Below, in pieces: positions 50,501 to 63,408 of a DNA stretch of 64,000 bases. The stretch is from assembly GCA_964036155.1 (NCBI GenBank), contig OZ038423.1:64743249-64807248 (forward strand). The letters are read 5' to 3'. This stretch comes from Diploscapter coronatus. Its lineage: Eukaryota; Nematoda; Chromadorea; Rhabditida; Rhabditidae. Below the pieces are notes generated by a model that searched no databases, was not told the origin of the DNA, and saw only the letters and a list, made by a program, of their open reading frames with translations. The position numbers and the translations under genes were made by a program. Numbering within the stretch: the first letter of the stretch is position 1; each line of letters starts with the position of its first letter.

Positions 50501-53500
50501 TGAAGTGGATGCCCAGGATTCCTTGCGGAGAGCCTCCAATTCCTCAGCAAAATTGCTCTGATTGATCTGACTGGACACGTAGAAGAACCCATTCTTCCTG
50601 GTGGGTCCGCCGCCGTCGCCCCGCCCCCCGGATGAACTGTTCATTTCCCTGTCTCTGTCTGCACTCGTAGTTGCTGCTTCTTCTGCTTTCAAACCTGGGG
50701 ATTCGTCGCTCACTGCCATTTCAACATCGTCGCCTGAAAATTTTCCTCATAAAATACGAAAAGAGTATTCGGATAAATCGAGCTTATAATAAATGCTTAG
50801 ACCAAACTCGATATTTAAAATATCTGATCCAAATAGTTCCAGTCGATCAATAATAAATGGTAAATTTGCAGACAAATAAGGGGTATGGAGTTATGATGAA
50901 AGTCTGCAGATTTCATTATAACATTTCGCAAAATGAATGAATCAGACATACGAACTAGCACATTTGTCCTTCTAATTTTCATTTCAGACAAATGATACGG
51001 ATCCCCATCACAATAGCATAATAATTTCGCCAACTATTCCTATCCTTCGCCCTAATAAGATGCGCTATAGAAGAAGTATCGATTCGTCAAATGTGACTGC
51101 GCCCGCAATCAGTGAAGAGGGTTCAAAAATCAACGCAGAGAATAAACAAAGAGAATTCCTTTTCAAAAGCATCGAAATTTTATAGATAGAGCTCCTCTTT
51201 TCAACAAATTAAATGCATATGGAGGCATTTTAGACAATATTCTAGGCTTATCATAAGACTAAATCTCTGAATAGTTGAAAATTAGAAATATTGAGAGTGC
51301 ACCTAGCATTTATCAAATTTGCACATAAAATGTGCATCTCATCTCACCATCTCGCTCAATGTACTGATTTTATTGAATTAGAAAAAAAATTTTGTTGGTT
51401 CATCTTTATGAAGGTCATGTGTACTAGATTGAGATTTTAAAAAATGCCAGAATGAATGACTATGGGCATTAAATATCTGATCTACAGATTATTTATCAAT
51501 GGAAATTTCATTTTTCCAAACATTAAATATTTTAAAAGATTGAAGTTCAAGTAAATAAACAGTAATTTAAATTTAAAAAAAAATCGATACCTTGCAAATC
51601 ATCATCGCATTGTAACGCAGAGAGCTGTGTGTTAGGAGCGAGCTGATTGGCGATCTTCCAGAAGAGTCCGATTCCCGTTCGATTCGGTAGCAGAATGGGT
51701 GGCGGAGTGTAGAAACCTCCCGATTGGCCTGTCAGTTCGTTGTGACGAGGGGCACGAAGTTGACTAAAAATGAAAAGATCAGTGATTTATGATATGGAGA
51801 GAGAGAGAAATCAGTTTGACTCTCGAAGTGCAGACTTATCACTAAAATGGAGATAACATGGCTAAAAATACCAGCGTTTTTCGAGAAAAGAGAAGTCAAT
51901 CAATAAAGCAAAGAGCCAACGAAAATGAAAAAGAGGGGAAAATGGAACGAATATGACAAGATAAATTGACACAGACAGGACAACGATTGAATTGGAAGGG
52001 AGACGAAAAGGAGCAGAGCTTATTCCTGATATAGACATCGGGGATAGAGCTAGGACTGGGAATGAACTGAAGAAACTGAACAGAGAATTGAATATTCATA
52101 TGGGAAATAATGAATTTGAATTGCAATTGCACTGCTCTACAAGACTGTTTTCTACCTGTCTGCTCTCTCTTCATTCCTCTCTCTGTCTCTCTCACACACA
52201 CATCCAATCTCCCCATTCCATTCGATTCCCTTTTCTTCTCTCTTCTCGTTTAGTGATTATTACAGCATTAACGATGGCCACATTGCAGAAAGACATAGCA
52301 GTTCGATGTGCAATTCAAGAAGAAAGAAGGAAAGGCAAGGGAAAGGAGTGAGGAATCGAAGGACCAAAGTGCAGAAAAACACCAATAGAAGGAAGAGTGA
52401 TGGCTGATAAGGAAAGCTGCACAAAGTGGAAGGATGGGGAGACATGATCGTACTGTACACGAAGATATGAAGCTGCAAGAGACTAGACAGAGAGGAAATA
52501 GAGTCTAGGATGGAAAGTTGAATGGACCGAGGGACATTGTTTATGAGATGGATGAAGAATGTGGGGGAATCGATGATTGAGCAATGGAATCCAATCGACA
52601 TTCGGCTGGTACGTGACAATCAGGAAGGTGGGGAGAAGAGAGGCAGTCTCTGCAGATTGCAAACTGCAAACTGCAACACACCATGTGACTGCAGAGGCAC
52701 TGCATCGAGAGGAGTGATCGCCGAGAGGGAAGGGAAAGAAAGAAGAGGATTGCAAATATTGATTGATAGAGACAACAGACAGACAGACAACGTAGCAAAC
52801 TGCATCCAAAGGGATTGCTCGGATTTCGTGAATTTCACACGAATATTGAAATGCCGGCGGGACTTGTAAAAGAATATCCAAAGACAGGCATACAGTTTGA
52901 CACGTTCGTGTCTAGCAAAATTGAGTCGAGTACGGCAGATTATGTGATTTTTCGAACATTTTCCTGCTAAACTAAATTCAAGGGAACCCCCATCGATACT
53001 CGATTTTGTATGAAAATGTAAAATTGTCAGTGAGTCCTGTATGGAGAAAGATAAAAGTGCAAGGACGTGGAAGAATGGAGAAGCAGCAATAGCAAGGGGA
53101 TGCAGCAGCAGCAGCAGCCAGCAAAGGAAACGTATTTACAGACTGGAGGAGAGGAGGACTGTCATTAAACAGGGATAGCGAGGGGACAGGCAGGACTGCT
53201 GGATGGAAGGAGATAAACAGACAGAGGATCGCGATGCAAGGAGGGAGGGAAGGGGAGAAGCTAAGCCTAAAGAAGGCGAGGAACGGGAACGAATTGCTGC
53301 AAGAAGGGCTGAAGAAGAAGTGGAAGGAAAGGAAAGGAAGACTGCCTGTTACTGAAGGAAAGAGGGCTGCTACGTGCAGATAAAAACGAGAAGACGAGAA
53401 AACTGGAAAGAAACATTAAAAGAAGACACACAGGCGCAGAGACGGAAGAGACTGTGAAGGAGAGGGGAAGAGGGAAATTGCAATCTGCAATGCAAGAGGA

Positions 53501-56500
53501 AGGCAACAAGAAGACCATCTCTGCATCTGCAGATGACTATGTCTGTAGACACTCCTCTACCTGCATTCACACATTCTAACATTCACCCTCACCGTCCCCC
53601 TTCCCTATTCACATTCACAACATTGCATTGCTGCCTTCCTTTCTGCATTTCACTGCATTGTTAGCGTCTCTGCCTCACTTTTCTTTTTTTTCTTCTCGTC
53701 TGGCGAATTTTTCATTTTTTATTCGCAATTTTCGCGTTTCGTCTGCTGAAAATCGATGATTGGAAAAGAGACGCAAAAATGCTGAAATGCTAGACATGAA
53801 AATAGAGAAGAGAGATAGAAAGAAGGAGGGGAGAAGGAAGAGGGGAAAGGCGACAGAAATTAGGCAGAGCTACAAAACTCTGCAGAACAAGAGAAGGAAA
53901 TCTGCAGGAGAAAAAGGAAGGAATGAGAAAAAATAGGCCCAAATATGGACGAAAATAAAGGAGAAAGAACCAAATGATGCAATTATGAGGACCAGGTCCA
54001 AAGGAGGCAAAGCAATAAATGCAAGAAAATGGGAGGAAAGGGGCCTAAATGCGTCGATACTCAATTCGCTTTGATTCGATCAGTTATCAATTGGGAAAAT
54101 TTGTCAAGGATGGACGAATTGGAGTATTTATGGGGTTCGCTTTCAGAGAGGACTGCAGAACTGCACTATTTTCTGTCTGCTGACTGTGTTCTCGGGAGGT
54201 GGCAGAAGAGCGATGCAGAGGAAAGGCAGGCAGCAAGGCAATGGCTTGCAGAAAACCATCAAATCAGACAGAAAAGGGGAAGGGGGAGATAGGGAGAGGA
54301 GCAGAGAGCAGATAGGCAAGGGGAGAAAGGGGCAAAAAAGCAGAAAAGCAGAAAAAGTGATTGGGCGCGTGATGATTTACAAAAAAAATGAGAACGTGTC
54401 TGGAAGAACAGAAGGGGGAAAGGAAGAATCATTGAATTAAAAATCCACTAGAATAGAATATCTTCTCGCAGAGTGTGAATGATGAAGAAATGGACAGTAC
54501 CTTTTCTGAGCCATGAGCGAGGCCTTCCTGGTGGGAATGTTCGCGTGCTTCTTTGGCTGTCCGTCCCGGTGGTCTCGATCCAAGTGACCGGAATTCGTCG
54601 ACTTCTTTCGATGAGAATCGTCGATCTGCAAGAAAATTAGCGAATGTTGGATTTATTGGAGAAACGATCATTCCGTTTCTTTTCATTTGAGATTTTTATT
54701 TGATATTTAGCTTATTATGATTCTGGCATCATAATCTATGGCAGTTTTTATTTTTAAAAATTGACAGTTGAAATACTTTTAGGCGCATTTTACCCTGAAA
54801 TGTCTCTTGCAATACAGATAAAACTTGTTCTTCCCTCTCCTGTATCAAGTTTATCCTGTTAGTCAAAATTTAGTGTTGCTAAATGTTCGTTTGATTAAAA
54901 ATGATTCCTGGATATTCGATTCATTCGTAAAGTATTCCATGTTTCATTCAAAACGGATTATGTAACTCAGCGAAATAGAACCTTTAGGTGTAGAAACTGT
55001 CAAATTTGTGCGCAGAAAAATAAGATGCAATTTCATTTTTTACAGTATGGTTGGAGCATAATCAAAATGAGACGGAAAAAGATCGGTAAATACGATAATT
55101 TTTTTGTATTTTTCCCTATGAGTTGTCGAAGTTCATGTAAATTTCTCAAAAAGAATGTTGTTATAAAAATTAAAACGTTGACTGTAAAACCAACTTTTAT
55201 CATTAACTAATAAACTTGGAGCATATGGGATATTTAGCTGAGTTATTTTGTATAGAATTTTATCATATTTCTTTCCAAAGCTATAAAAGAATTTTAGATA
55301 AGTCAATTTTTGTAAGATTTTTTAGCATTTCAAATAACTCGGAACTGTGCTTACCAAAAGAGGAGAAGAGTCCATTGGTTCAGGTTTGAGAAGTGAGGAA
55401 AGAGCAATTTGATGCGTCTGCTGTTGTTGCTCATAGACAGAAGATACGATTCTGAAACTTGTCAGGTTAGATATCTTTGATACTAATTATATGTTGCTAA
55501 ATGTGTGGTTCGTATACGATAAATGGATCAATTTTCATAATTAAAAATAGCATCACGCCTACAATACTTTCAGAAAATTGTAAAACTGTATACATACTAG
55601 TGTACTTAATCAAATTAGATCAACACTCAATCCCCCTTTCATTTTCGATTACTCATAAGCGGTATTTATGAAATTTCAATTAACGGAGGATTAGATATTT
55701 TGAGCGATAATTTCCTATCAGACAAATGAATAAACGTGCAAACAGAATATGTTAAAGTCTGAGTGTGAGGGATCGAAGTCGAAAGATTGCAGAAGGAAAG
55801 GCAGTTATGAAGACTGAAACGAGGAAAACAAGAACAGAACAGAACTTTCGACTAACTCTCGCGTCATAGAGCAGCATGTGATGGCTGATAAATAGAAACT
55901 CAGGGCTATATTCGGAGGAAGCAGAGCAGACAAACATCGATGTCCAAAAAGGGGGAGAGCAGAATGCGAACTCGAATGGATACAAATTTGGTTCTGAAGA
56001 CTGCAGTCTGAAGTCTGAAGGCAGAGAGCAATATAACACACAATTCGGAAGGTCTCCGTGTAGATCGACACTATTTTGAAAGAAGGAAATTGTATCGAGT
56101 AAGAGATGTTTCGAAAACAACAAGCAGAAATATCTCTGCTCCAGGTGAATGACTCAAGGAATTATCACGCAAATAAGCTAAATGCTGAGAGTTTGGCGAG
56201 CACCTCTGTAATAACGCCTTCTTCACGAAGAGAACGGAAAACAGGGTTGTTTGTTACAGAATAGAACCAGGCAAAAGTGCTAACAGATGCCTGTAGACTG
56301 ACTGACTGACTGACTGACTGGGAGAATCGATAGTGGGAAGGGGAAGGGGAAAATAGAGAGGCAGGGGAAGGGAACTGGGTAGTTGATCGTCAGAACAGTG
56401 AAGAGGAAGGGAGACTGCAAAACGAGAAGAGACTGAGATTGCCAGATAGCAGCAAACACTGAACTGGCAAGGAAAATTAGGAAATGAAGGGAGGGAAAGG

Positions 56501-59500
56501 GACTGTAGGGAGAACAGAACTCTGATAACAACGGGGCACGAGGGGTTTGCAAAGAAAAAAAAATCCGCTACGACAGTCATTAAACTGCACGCTGCAGAAA
56601 GGTAGAACAATTGCACAGATAATCTCGCAAAGAGGGAACTCTGCAGACAAATGTGAGAGGAGAATGGAGTTTGGTCGCAGCGAATTAAAATTGGAATGGG
56701 GCATTGATTGGATGACAAATGAAATGAGAGGTTGAAAATAGCGACGATGAAATTGAAAAGAAAGGGGCAATGAATTGATTGATTAGCGAAAAACAATGCT
56801 CATGTGACAAATTGCCTCATTGATGTAATGGGGACTGACTTGTTGTGAGCGACTTCCATTTGATGTTCGGGAGACTCGATGTTGATTGTGACCGACTGAT
56901 TGTGAGTCGGCTGTGCATTAATCCCCCTCAACACCTGCATCCTGTCTGTGCCCGCGCCTGCACTGCTTCTGTCCTGTCTTGCATCCACCTGTCCGAACGG
57001 TCTCCACTGCTGCACATCAGGCACAGCTCCGGACTGTCCCTGTTGTCCTGTCTGTGAGCCACTCGCATTCTGCACCATTCGAGATGGGGGAAGGTACTGA
57101 AAACAACTTGATTCGTTACTGTAATTCACTTGATTTTTGACGCTCATAAATCTTGTAGTCAAACTACATAGAGGCGGAGACATGGAGAGCCGCCTCATTG
57201 CTACAAGAATTGGTTAGGAAAGTTAGAGAAGAATGGGGCATAGCAAACAAGCGTCTGAGAATTATATTTCATCTCATCCAGAAAATTTTACAAGTTTTCG
57301 AACATTTTGAACCTCGTCTTCTATAAAACAAATTTAATCCCATAATTTTTAGTTGCAACAAATATTGTCTAACAGAGCTATTTTAAGAAAGTTCTTGTTT
57401 ACGTGACTTTTGAGGATCTTCTCTGCTAATTTCCGATCCGGCTGCAAAATTTGCAAAAACTCATTCGGAGCAATCATATGAAATTTCCTCGCTATTTCAA
57501 AAGAATTCTATCTTCTAGATACTAATTACTAGTTACTGTTCAGCAATTCAGAAAAAACAATCGATAATTATGGAATGAGATGAAATTTTTTCGGATTATC
57601 GACGCATAGAAATTGACAAATTCGAAGAGAGAAACAATCAGAGTTTGACTGCGTCCAATCTGAGCAAATAAATGGCAAATGGAAAAATTGCGTAGAGAAG
57701 AAGGAAGAGACGAATTGCATGAGAACGAGCAGAAAACTGAGGGAAGGGAATTGCAAAATGGGAAGGGGAAATCAAAAGAACACAGGCAGAAGGAGCAGAG
57801 GGAAATGGGAGAGGAGTTGCTGGAAGAATGAACTAAACAATGCAGAAGGCAGGCAACGCAGCAAAGTTGCAGATGCAGGACAAGGAGAATGGGAAGGGAA
57901 GTGATAAAGTAGCCCAAGACAGAGACACAAGCAGACAGACGGCCTGCAGAAAGTGGCTGGCAATAAACGAGGCAGACACGCAGAGGAATGGCTGGAGCAG
58001 AGTCCAGACAGACAGGCAATCGATGCGAGAGAGGGCAAATTATTGCAGTACTGCAAAACGAAAAATAGAAATAGAAAGAGGCTGCAGTTGCAAATGGGCA
58101 GGGGCAAACCAACAGAAGCAGAAAACAGATGACTGCAAAGGCTGAATATTAGAATTGCTGCACAAGTGCAACAGAGCGACAGAGCAAGAAGGAGCATGCA
58201 ACATGTGATTGCAAAATGGAGATTAACGAGGTAAAGGGTTGCGCAGATGCATAGATGATATGCTAGAATGGTGAGAATGTCTGGTTGGTGCAGATATGCA
58301 AGAATGAAATCGAGAGGAATTTGCATTTGATCAAATTGTACACACACAACGTACAGATTGATCATTTTGCAGAATAGTGATACTATTTATGGTCTTCACG
58401 AAATATTCTCCTAGATTAGATTCATATGGAAATCGTAATCCCATATTGTTTATTTATCACATCATGGTGCTAGACTAAAGACTAAATATGCACGTTCTTA
58501 CACAACTATTTTGCATCCCGCATTCGATTGTAGCGTTTTGACATTATGAAAATCAAGAGATGAAATTATTAGCTCGTTTTGTTGAAAGATAGATTTTGCA
58601 AAAACAGGTTAAAAGGCATTTTTGAATTTTGCATGATTTGATTATTTTAGCTCTAAAATGATTACTTCATGTGACATGCTGGGCTGAGATGATCGATGGC
58701 ATTGAGAGAAGAAGTTTGGTGCCAACGAACATTTTCGGTACGGGCCCTGAAATGAAATATTTCTCAACAATAAAAGACCAACTTTTTCAACATGGTCAAA
58801 AATATTGTAGACCGTGAAACAGGATATAGGTTAAGAGCTTGATATGATGAAAACATGGAATTTTAGCTTTTGATTTTTTAAAGTTGCACGCGAACGTCAT
58901 CACCGTTTGCAAAATTTAAAAATTTTCCCTCCTCTACACTTCTAGTTTGCAGTTTGACCAATTTTGCAAATTATGATGATTGTACGATGTTAAATTCTAC
59001 GAAAGATCTTTTCACTTTATAACTTGGCTCAAATTCACATCATAACAAAATTTCCAGATAGTAATTTTCAAAAGTCATATTTCTCAGTAAAAATTTTCAA
59101 ACCCCTACCTTATTCCAGGCATCTTTCTCGAATGTGAATTGTCGTTCTGCATTTCCATTGTAATTCGCATTCGAATCGCCTGCAGCAGCAGCGGCGTTCT
59201 GGAATGGAGGTGGAGTGTCGAGTTGCGGGGGCGAGAAACGACCTGCATCGTAGATCGGGGGCTCCTAGAATTTTCACCAATCAAAATGTTAAAAATGATG
59301 CATTTTACATTCGCGTTACCAGTTGCGCAGATTCGACAATTTACCGAAGATTATCTTTGAAAAAATTAAGCGCTGAATAAATAGCTGAAGAGGAAATTAA
59401 TGCATGAAATTCCCAAATTTACGTTCAATGTTGCCAATCGTGAAAAAACAAGAAAAGATTTTTTAAACAATATCACTTTCGTTCGTACCTCATTTTCTAC

Positions 59501-59856
59501 AGAGATATTCGAAAAGTCAAGTAATTTCCGTAGATTTTCCTATTGAACTTTCTTATTTTTACAACAACAAAAATGGATGAAATTCTATTTTTGCCCCTTT
59601 CCTTTCTAACTGATCAGCAAGTAAAAACTAATATAATTAGAAAATCACATCTGCCGTTTAGCTAATTTCAGTTTCTCATTCGTCATTATTTCACACCGGA
59701 GTAGAAATGCAAATTCTCATGTAGCAAGCAAGAAAAAATGATCAAATGTTTCAGAATTTGAACAACAAAAATCGGTAAATAACTCACAGGGAAGTAGGAA
59801 GAAGTTGGCAGCTGAGGCGTCTGGAAATTGCCCTGGCCTAGCGACTGGTATGACAT
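47526..59856 (-). CDS. saeg-1: SAEG-1/MIDEAS-like ELM2-SANT-C2H2 protein, 860 aa
   Basis: Fourteen minus-strand exons in phase (2583 nt): 59856-59788, 59264-59109, 57096-56840, 55451-55355, 54625-54501, 51763-51591, 50733-50493, 50060-49929, 49880-49676, 49343-49131, 48743-48615, 48569-48339, 48290-47960, 47749-47526. ATG abuts the acceptor. Residues 1 to about 410 are polar and Gln/Pro-rich. An ELM2 domain ([15 protein letters not shown] to about 515) precedes a SANT domain ([26 protein letters not shown]; about 520-585). A C2H2 finger follows ([20 protein letters not shown], then KSH; about 690-715), then a Gln run. This order matches nematode SAEG-1 and vertebrate MIDEAS/TRERF1/ZNF541, scaffolds of the MiDAC histone-deacetylase complex, so the role is probably nuclear transcriptional repression. 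The finger resembles that family's KVKS-type finger. The E10 acceptor (TTTGAG) and the last exon's acceptor are the weakest calls; a GTAAGT near 47572 leaves room for further 3' exons. Confidence 0.82.
51764..54500 (-). other. 2.7-kb purine-rich intron 5 of the SAEG-1-like gene
   Basis: From about 51890 to 54430 the plus strand is GA-rich with frequent TGCA and CTGCAG words, so the transcribed sense strand is CT-rich. A (GCA)n run lies near 53105-53120. Frames of 60-130 aa here follow the composition. Confidence 0.7.
55452..56839 (-). other. Purine-rich intron 3 of the SAEG-1-like gene
   Basis: The GA-rich tract on the plus strand spans about 55740-56780, with a (GACT)n run near 56296-56320 and several CTGCAG words. 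The 180-aa minus-strand frame at 56254-56796 is low-complexity (Phe/Ser/Pro/Leu) and is intronic. Confidence 0.7.
57097..59108 (-). other. 2-kb intron 2 of the SAEG-1-like gene
   Basis: Purine-rich on the plus strand from about 57600 to 58300, then ordinary AT-rich sequence. Minus-strand frames of 190-197 aa (57540-58112, 57772-58365) overlap each other in different frames and come from the CT-rich sense strand. Confidence 0.65.
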
Positions 59857-60120
59857 CTGAAATCAGAATGTTACATTATCGGATTTTGCTCAAGAGCTAA
59901 TAACAGGAGTTGATAGGGGTAGTTAGGTATCTACCGTTAAGTAATTCCAATCAATTTGGAGATAATGGTCACCCCTACTCTCCTACTGTACCTATTCTTT
60001 CATATCAGGCCGTTCGCGTAAGAACGTGAAACCGTGTGGCCAAATGAATTTTAGCTGAGGACACAGTTTTGTAGAGAATTTCAAGCTGATTCTAATGAGC
60101 TATCTCTGACAACGAAAAAA

Positions 60121-60146
60121 TGACGTCACAGCGAGTTATGACGTCA
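60121..60146. promoter_or_regulatory. Paired TGACGTCA (CRE-type) palindromes, left arm
   Basis: TGACGTCA occurs at 60121-60128 and 60139-60146, 18 bases apart. The octamer is the full CREB/ATF site. Whether any factor binds is not shown. Confidence 0.55.
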
Positions 60147-63100
60147 CAAAGTACGGTAGTACGGAAAAACGCGAAATTGTTCAAAAACGGTATTTCGCGC
60201 CTATTTCTGCTCCGATTGAGCTGAAAACTTCATATTATATGTATTTTGGTATGAGGAATCCATTTTTGATGTTTATTTGAGTATAGAAAAATATTCAATA
60301 CCTTTTTTATTTCTCTGAAAAAAATTTTAAGTGAAATTTTTTCGGTTTTTGGCTTTTTTCATATCGAAATCGTCATTTCCCCAACATAATTTACACATCA
60401 TTAGAAAGAGCGTTTCAAGACGAATCTAATGATATAGGAAATTTCGAAAAATAAGTGCAATCTCATGACGATTTGCCCCATCAAATGCAGCCTACAGCAT
60501 GCAGAAAGAGGAAAAAGCTAAAGTAAACTGTGAATATCATCGCAAAATGGAGTTTTCAGCCGGAGATTTTTACATATCTGGAAAGTGGATGTTTTAATGA
60601 TTTAAAAAATATCTTACAGTTTTTTTTTATAATACTTCCACAATGAAATTTTTTTAGCTGCAGCCTCCGGAATTCAAATTGAGAAAAGGCATAAGCTTCG
60701 GTTCATGGACTTTTTTCGGCGTAAATCGACATTTCCTCGTCATGATTTATACATCATTAGAAAGAGCGTTTCAAGACGAATCTAATGATATAGGAAATTT
60801 CGAAAAATAAGTGCAATCTCATGTCGATTTACGTCGGAAAAAGTACAGGGTGTTTCAAGTTTATCTTCCCAATTTACTTTTTGAATAACTTTTTTATTTT
60901 TCATCCAAATTGAGTGCGGTTTTTTTTATTATACTCTCATTACGTAATGGTTTTGTTTGATACAATTCTTGAGTCGAAACCAATTACCCATACCCATAAA
61001 ACCACCTGTTTTTCCGAAAAGCTAATTTTTGATATCTAAGAAAATTTTCAAAAATTCATAACTTCCTTATTTCTGAAGCAAATTGAATGATTCCTTTTTT
61101 ATTCGACAGCATTTAGTCTCTAGATTATCAGATAATAAAATAAAATTTTTTTGAATATCAATTTCTGCGGAAATGCGCACTTTTCGCGTCTTGATTGCGT
61201 ACTTTTCGGCCCGTACTGCGTTTATGCGTAAATGACGTCCGAAAAATCTGCCCTTCTAGTATGTTGTGCAGAATGACACGACGAACAACTTTTATTTCAG
61301 GACCGACCTCGGATTCATTATCGTTGAGGCTCCAGGATTTTTTGAAGTTCGACGGCCAAATTCAGCATAATGCTTTTTTAGTAAAAATTTTCAAAAATTT
61401 ATAACTCCCTGTGTGTGCATATTCTAAAATAACTTCTGGAACAAAAGTTGTTCATCATATCCATCTGCACAACATATCGAAAGGACAATTTTTTCCAACG
61501 TCATTTACGCGTATAGGTAGTACGGGTATATGGGGTATCTTAGAGTAACTTTTTCTTACCAAAAATATTATTCTAAAATTTTATTTTTATTTTCTCCTTA
61601 TTATTCTATTGAAAATCTACAAAATAAAAAAATAATCATGGAATTTTGTTAGAAATATAGGAAGATATGAATTTTTGAAATTTACTGTCCAAACGACACT
61701 TTGCAATAATTGGTCGTCGAACTTCTAAAAATTCTAGAGCTCATACCGATGTGAATCCGACCTCAGTCCTGAAACAAAAGTTGTTCAGCATGTCATTTTA
61801 CACAACATACTGGAAGGGCGGATTTTTCCAACGCCATTTACCTGTAAACCCAGTACGGGTATATGGGGTAATTTCGAGTAATTTTTTCCCTACAAAAATA
61901 TTTTTTTTACTTAAAATTTTTATTTTTCTCATAATCTCCTCGATAAGATCTACAAAATAAAAAAATAATCATGGAATTTGGTTTAGAAGTAAGAAAGTTA
62001 TGATTTTTTGAAAATTTCCGTCAAAACGACACTTTGCAATAATTGGTCGTCGAATTTCAAAAAATTCTGGAGCCCTAACGGTAATGAATCCGAGGTCGGT
62101 CCTGAAACAAAAGTTGTTCGTCGTGTCATTCTGCACAACATACTAGAAGGGCAGATTTTTCGGACGTCATTTACGCATAAACGCAGTACGGGCCGAAAAG
62201 TACGCAATCAAGACGCGAAAAGTGCGCATTTCTGCATAAATTGGTATTCAAAAATTCTTATTTTTTTACCTGATAATCTAGAGACTAGATGCTGTCGAAT
62301 AAAAAAAGAATCATCCAATTTGGTTCAGGAATAAGAAAGTTATGAATTTTTGAAAATTTTCTTAGATATCAAAAATTAGCTTTTCGGAAAAACAGGTGGT
62401 TTTATGGGTATGGGTAATTGGTTTCGACCCAAAAGTTATACCAAACAAAACCATTACGTAATGAGAGTATAATAAAAAAAACCGCACTCAATTTGGATGG
62501 AAAATAAAAAAGTTATTCAAAAAGTAAATTGGGAAGATAAACTTGAAACACCCTGTACTTTTTCCGACGTAAATCGACATGAGATTGCACTTATTTTTCG
62601 AAATTTCCTATATCATTAGATTCGTCTTGAAACGCTCTTTCTAATGATGTATAAATCATGACGAGGAAATGTCGATTTACGCCGAAAAAAGTCCATGAAC
62701 CGAAGCTTATGCCTTTTCTCAATTTGAATTCCGGAGGCTGCAGCTAAAAAAATTTCATTGTGGAAGTATTATAAAAAAAACTGTAAGATATTTTTTAAAT
62801 CATTAAAACATCCACTTTCCAGATATGTAAAAATCTCCGGCTGAAAACTCCATTTTGCGATGATATTCACAGTTTACTTTAGCTTTTTCCTCTTTCTGCA
62901 TGCTGTAGGCTGCATTTGATGGGGCAAATCGTCATGAGATTGCACTTATTTTTCGAAATTTCCTATATCATTAGATTCGTCTTGAAACGCTCTTTCTAAT
63001 GATGTGTAAATTATGTTGGGGAAATGACGATTTCGATATGAAAAAAGCCAAAAACCGAAAAAATTTCACTTAAAATTTTTTTCAGAGAAATAAAAAAGGT

Positions 63101-63253
63101 ATTGAATATTTTTCTATACTCAAATAAACATCAAAAATGGATTCCTCATACCAAAATACATATAATATGAAGTTTTCAGCTCAATCGGAGCAGAAATAGG
63201 CGCGAAATACCGTTTTTGAACAATTTCGCGTTTTTCCGTACTACCGTACTTTG

Positions 63254-63279
63254 TGACGTCATAACTCGCTGTGACGTCA
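63254..63279. promoter_or_regulatory. Paired TGACGTCA (CRE-type) palindromes, right arm
   Basis: Mirror copies at 63254-63261 and 63272-63279. Both octamers of the pair are intact in both arms of the foldback. Confidence 0.55.
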
Positions 63280-63408
63280 TTTTTTCGTTGTCAGAGATAG
63301 CTCATTAGAATCAGCTTGAAATTCTCTACAAAACTGTGTCCTCAGCTAAAACTCGCTTGTCCCGTCCCTAAGGAAAACCTTCACGTTCTTACGCGAACGG
63401 CCTGATAT

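Larger units (their letters stand above)
60002..63408. mobile_element. 3.4-kb foldback element with long inverted-repeat arms
   Basis: The 28-bp ends are perfect inverted copies (60002-60029, ATATCAGGCCGTTCGC..., and 63381-63408). Arms of about 1.4-1.7 kb are nearly complementary along most of their length. For example, the block ATCATTAGAAAGAGCGTTTC occurs twice in the left arm (about 60398 and 60752) and is mirrored twice in the right arm. The centre (about 61400-62010) holds further copies of a unit that includes ACAAAAGTTGTTC: one inverted near 61285, then 61440, 61770 and 62104. No transposase or other coding frame is evident, so it is non-autonomous. It starts 146 bases upstream of the first coding exon of the SAEG-1-like gene. 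A target-site duplication was not identified with confidence. Confidence 0.88.

Noticed and set aside
56254..58365. Minus-strand frames of 180-197 aa
   Set aside because: They overlap one another in different phases inside pyrimidine-rich introns of the SAEG-1-like gene.
61195..62334. Mirror-image frames of 69 aa starting MRTFRPVLRLC on both strands
   Set aside because: They are the same sequence in the two arms of the foldback; short, repeat-derived and not preserved elsewhere in the element.
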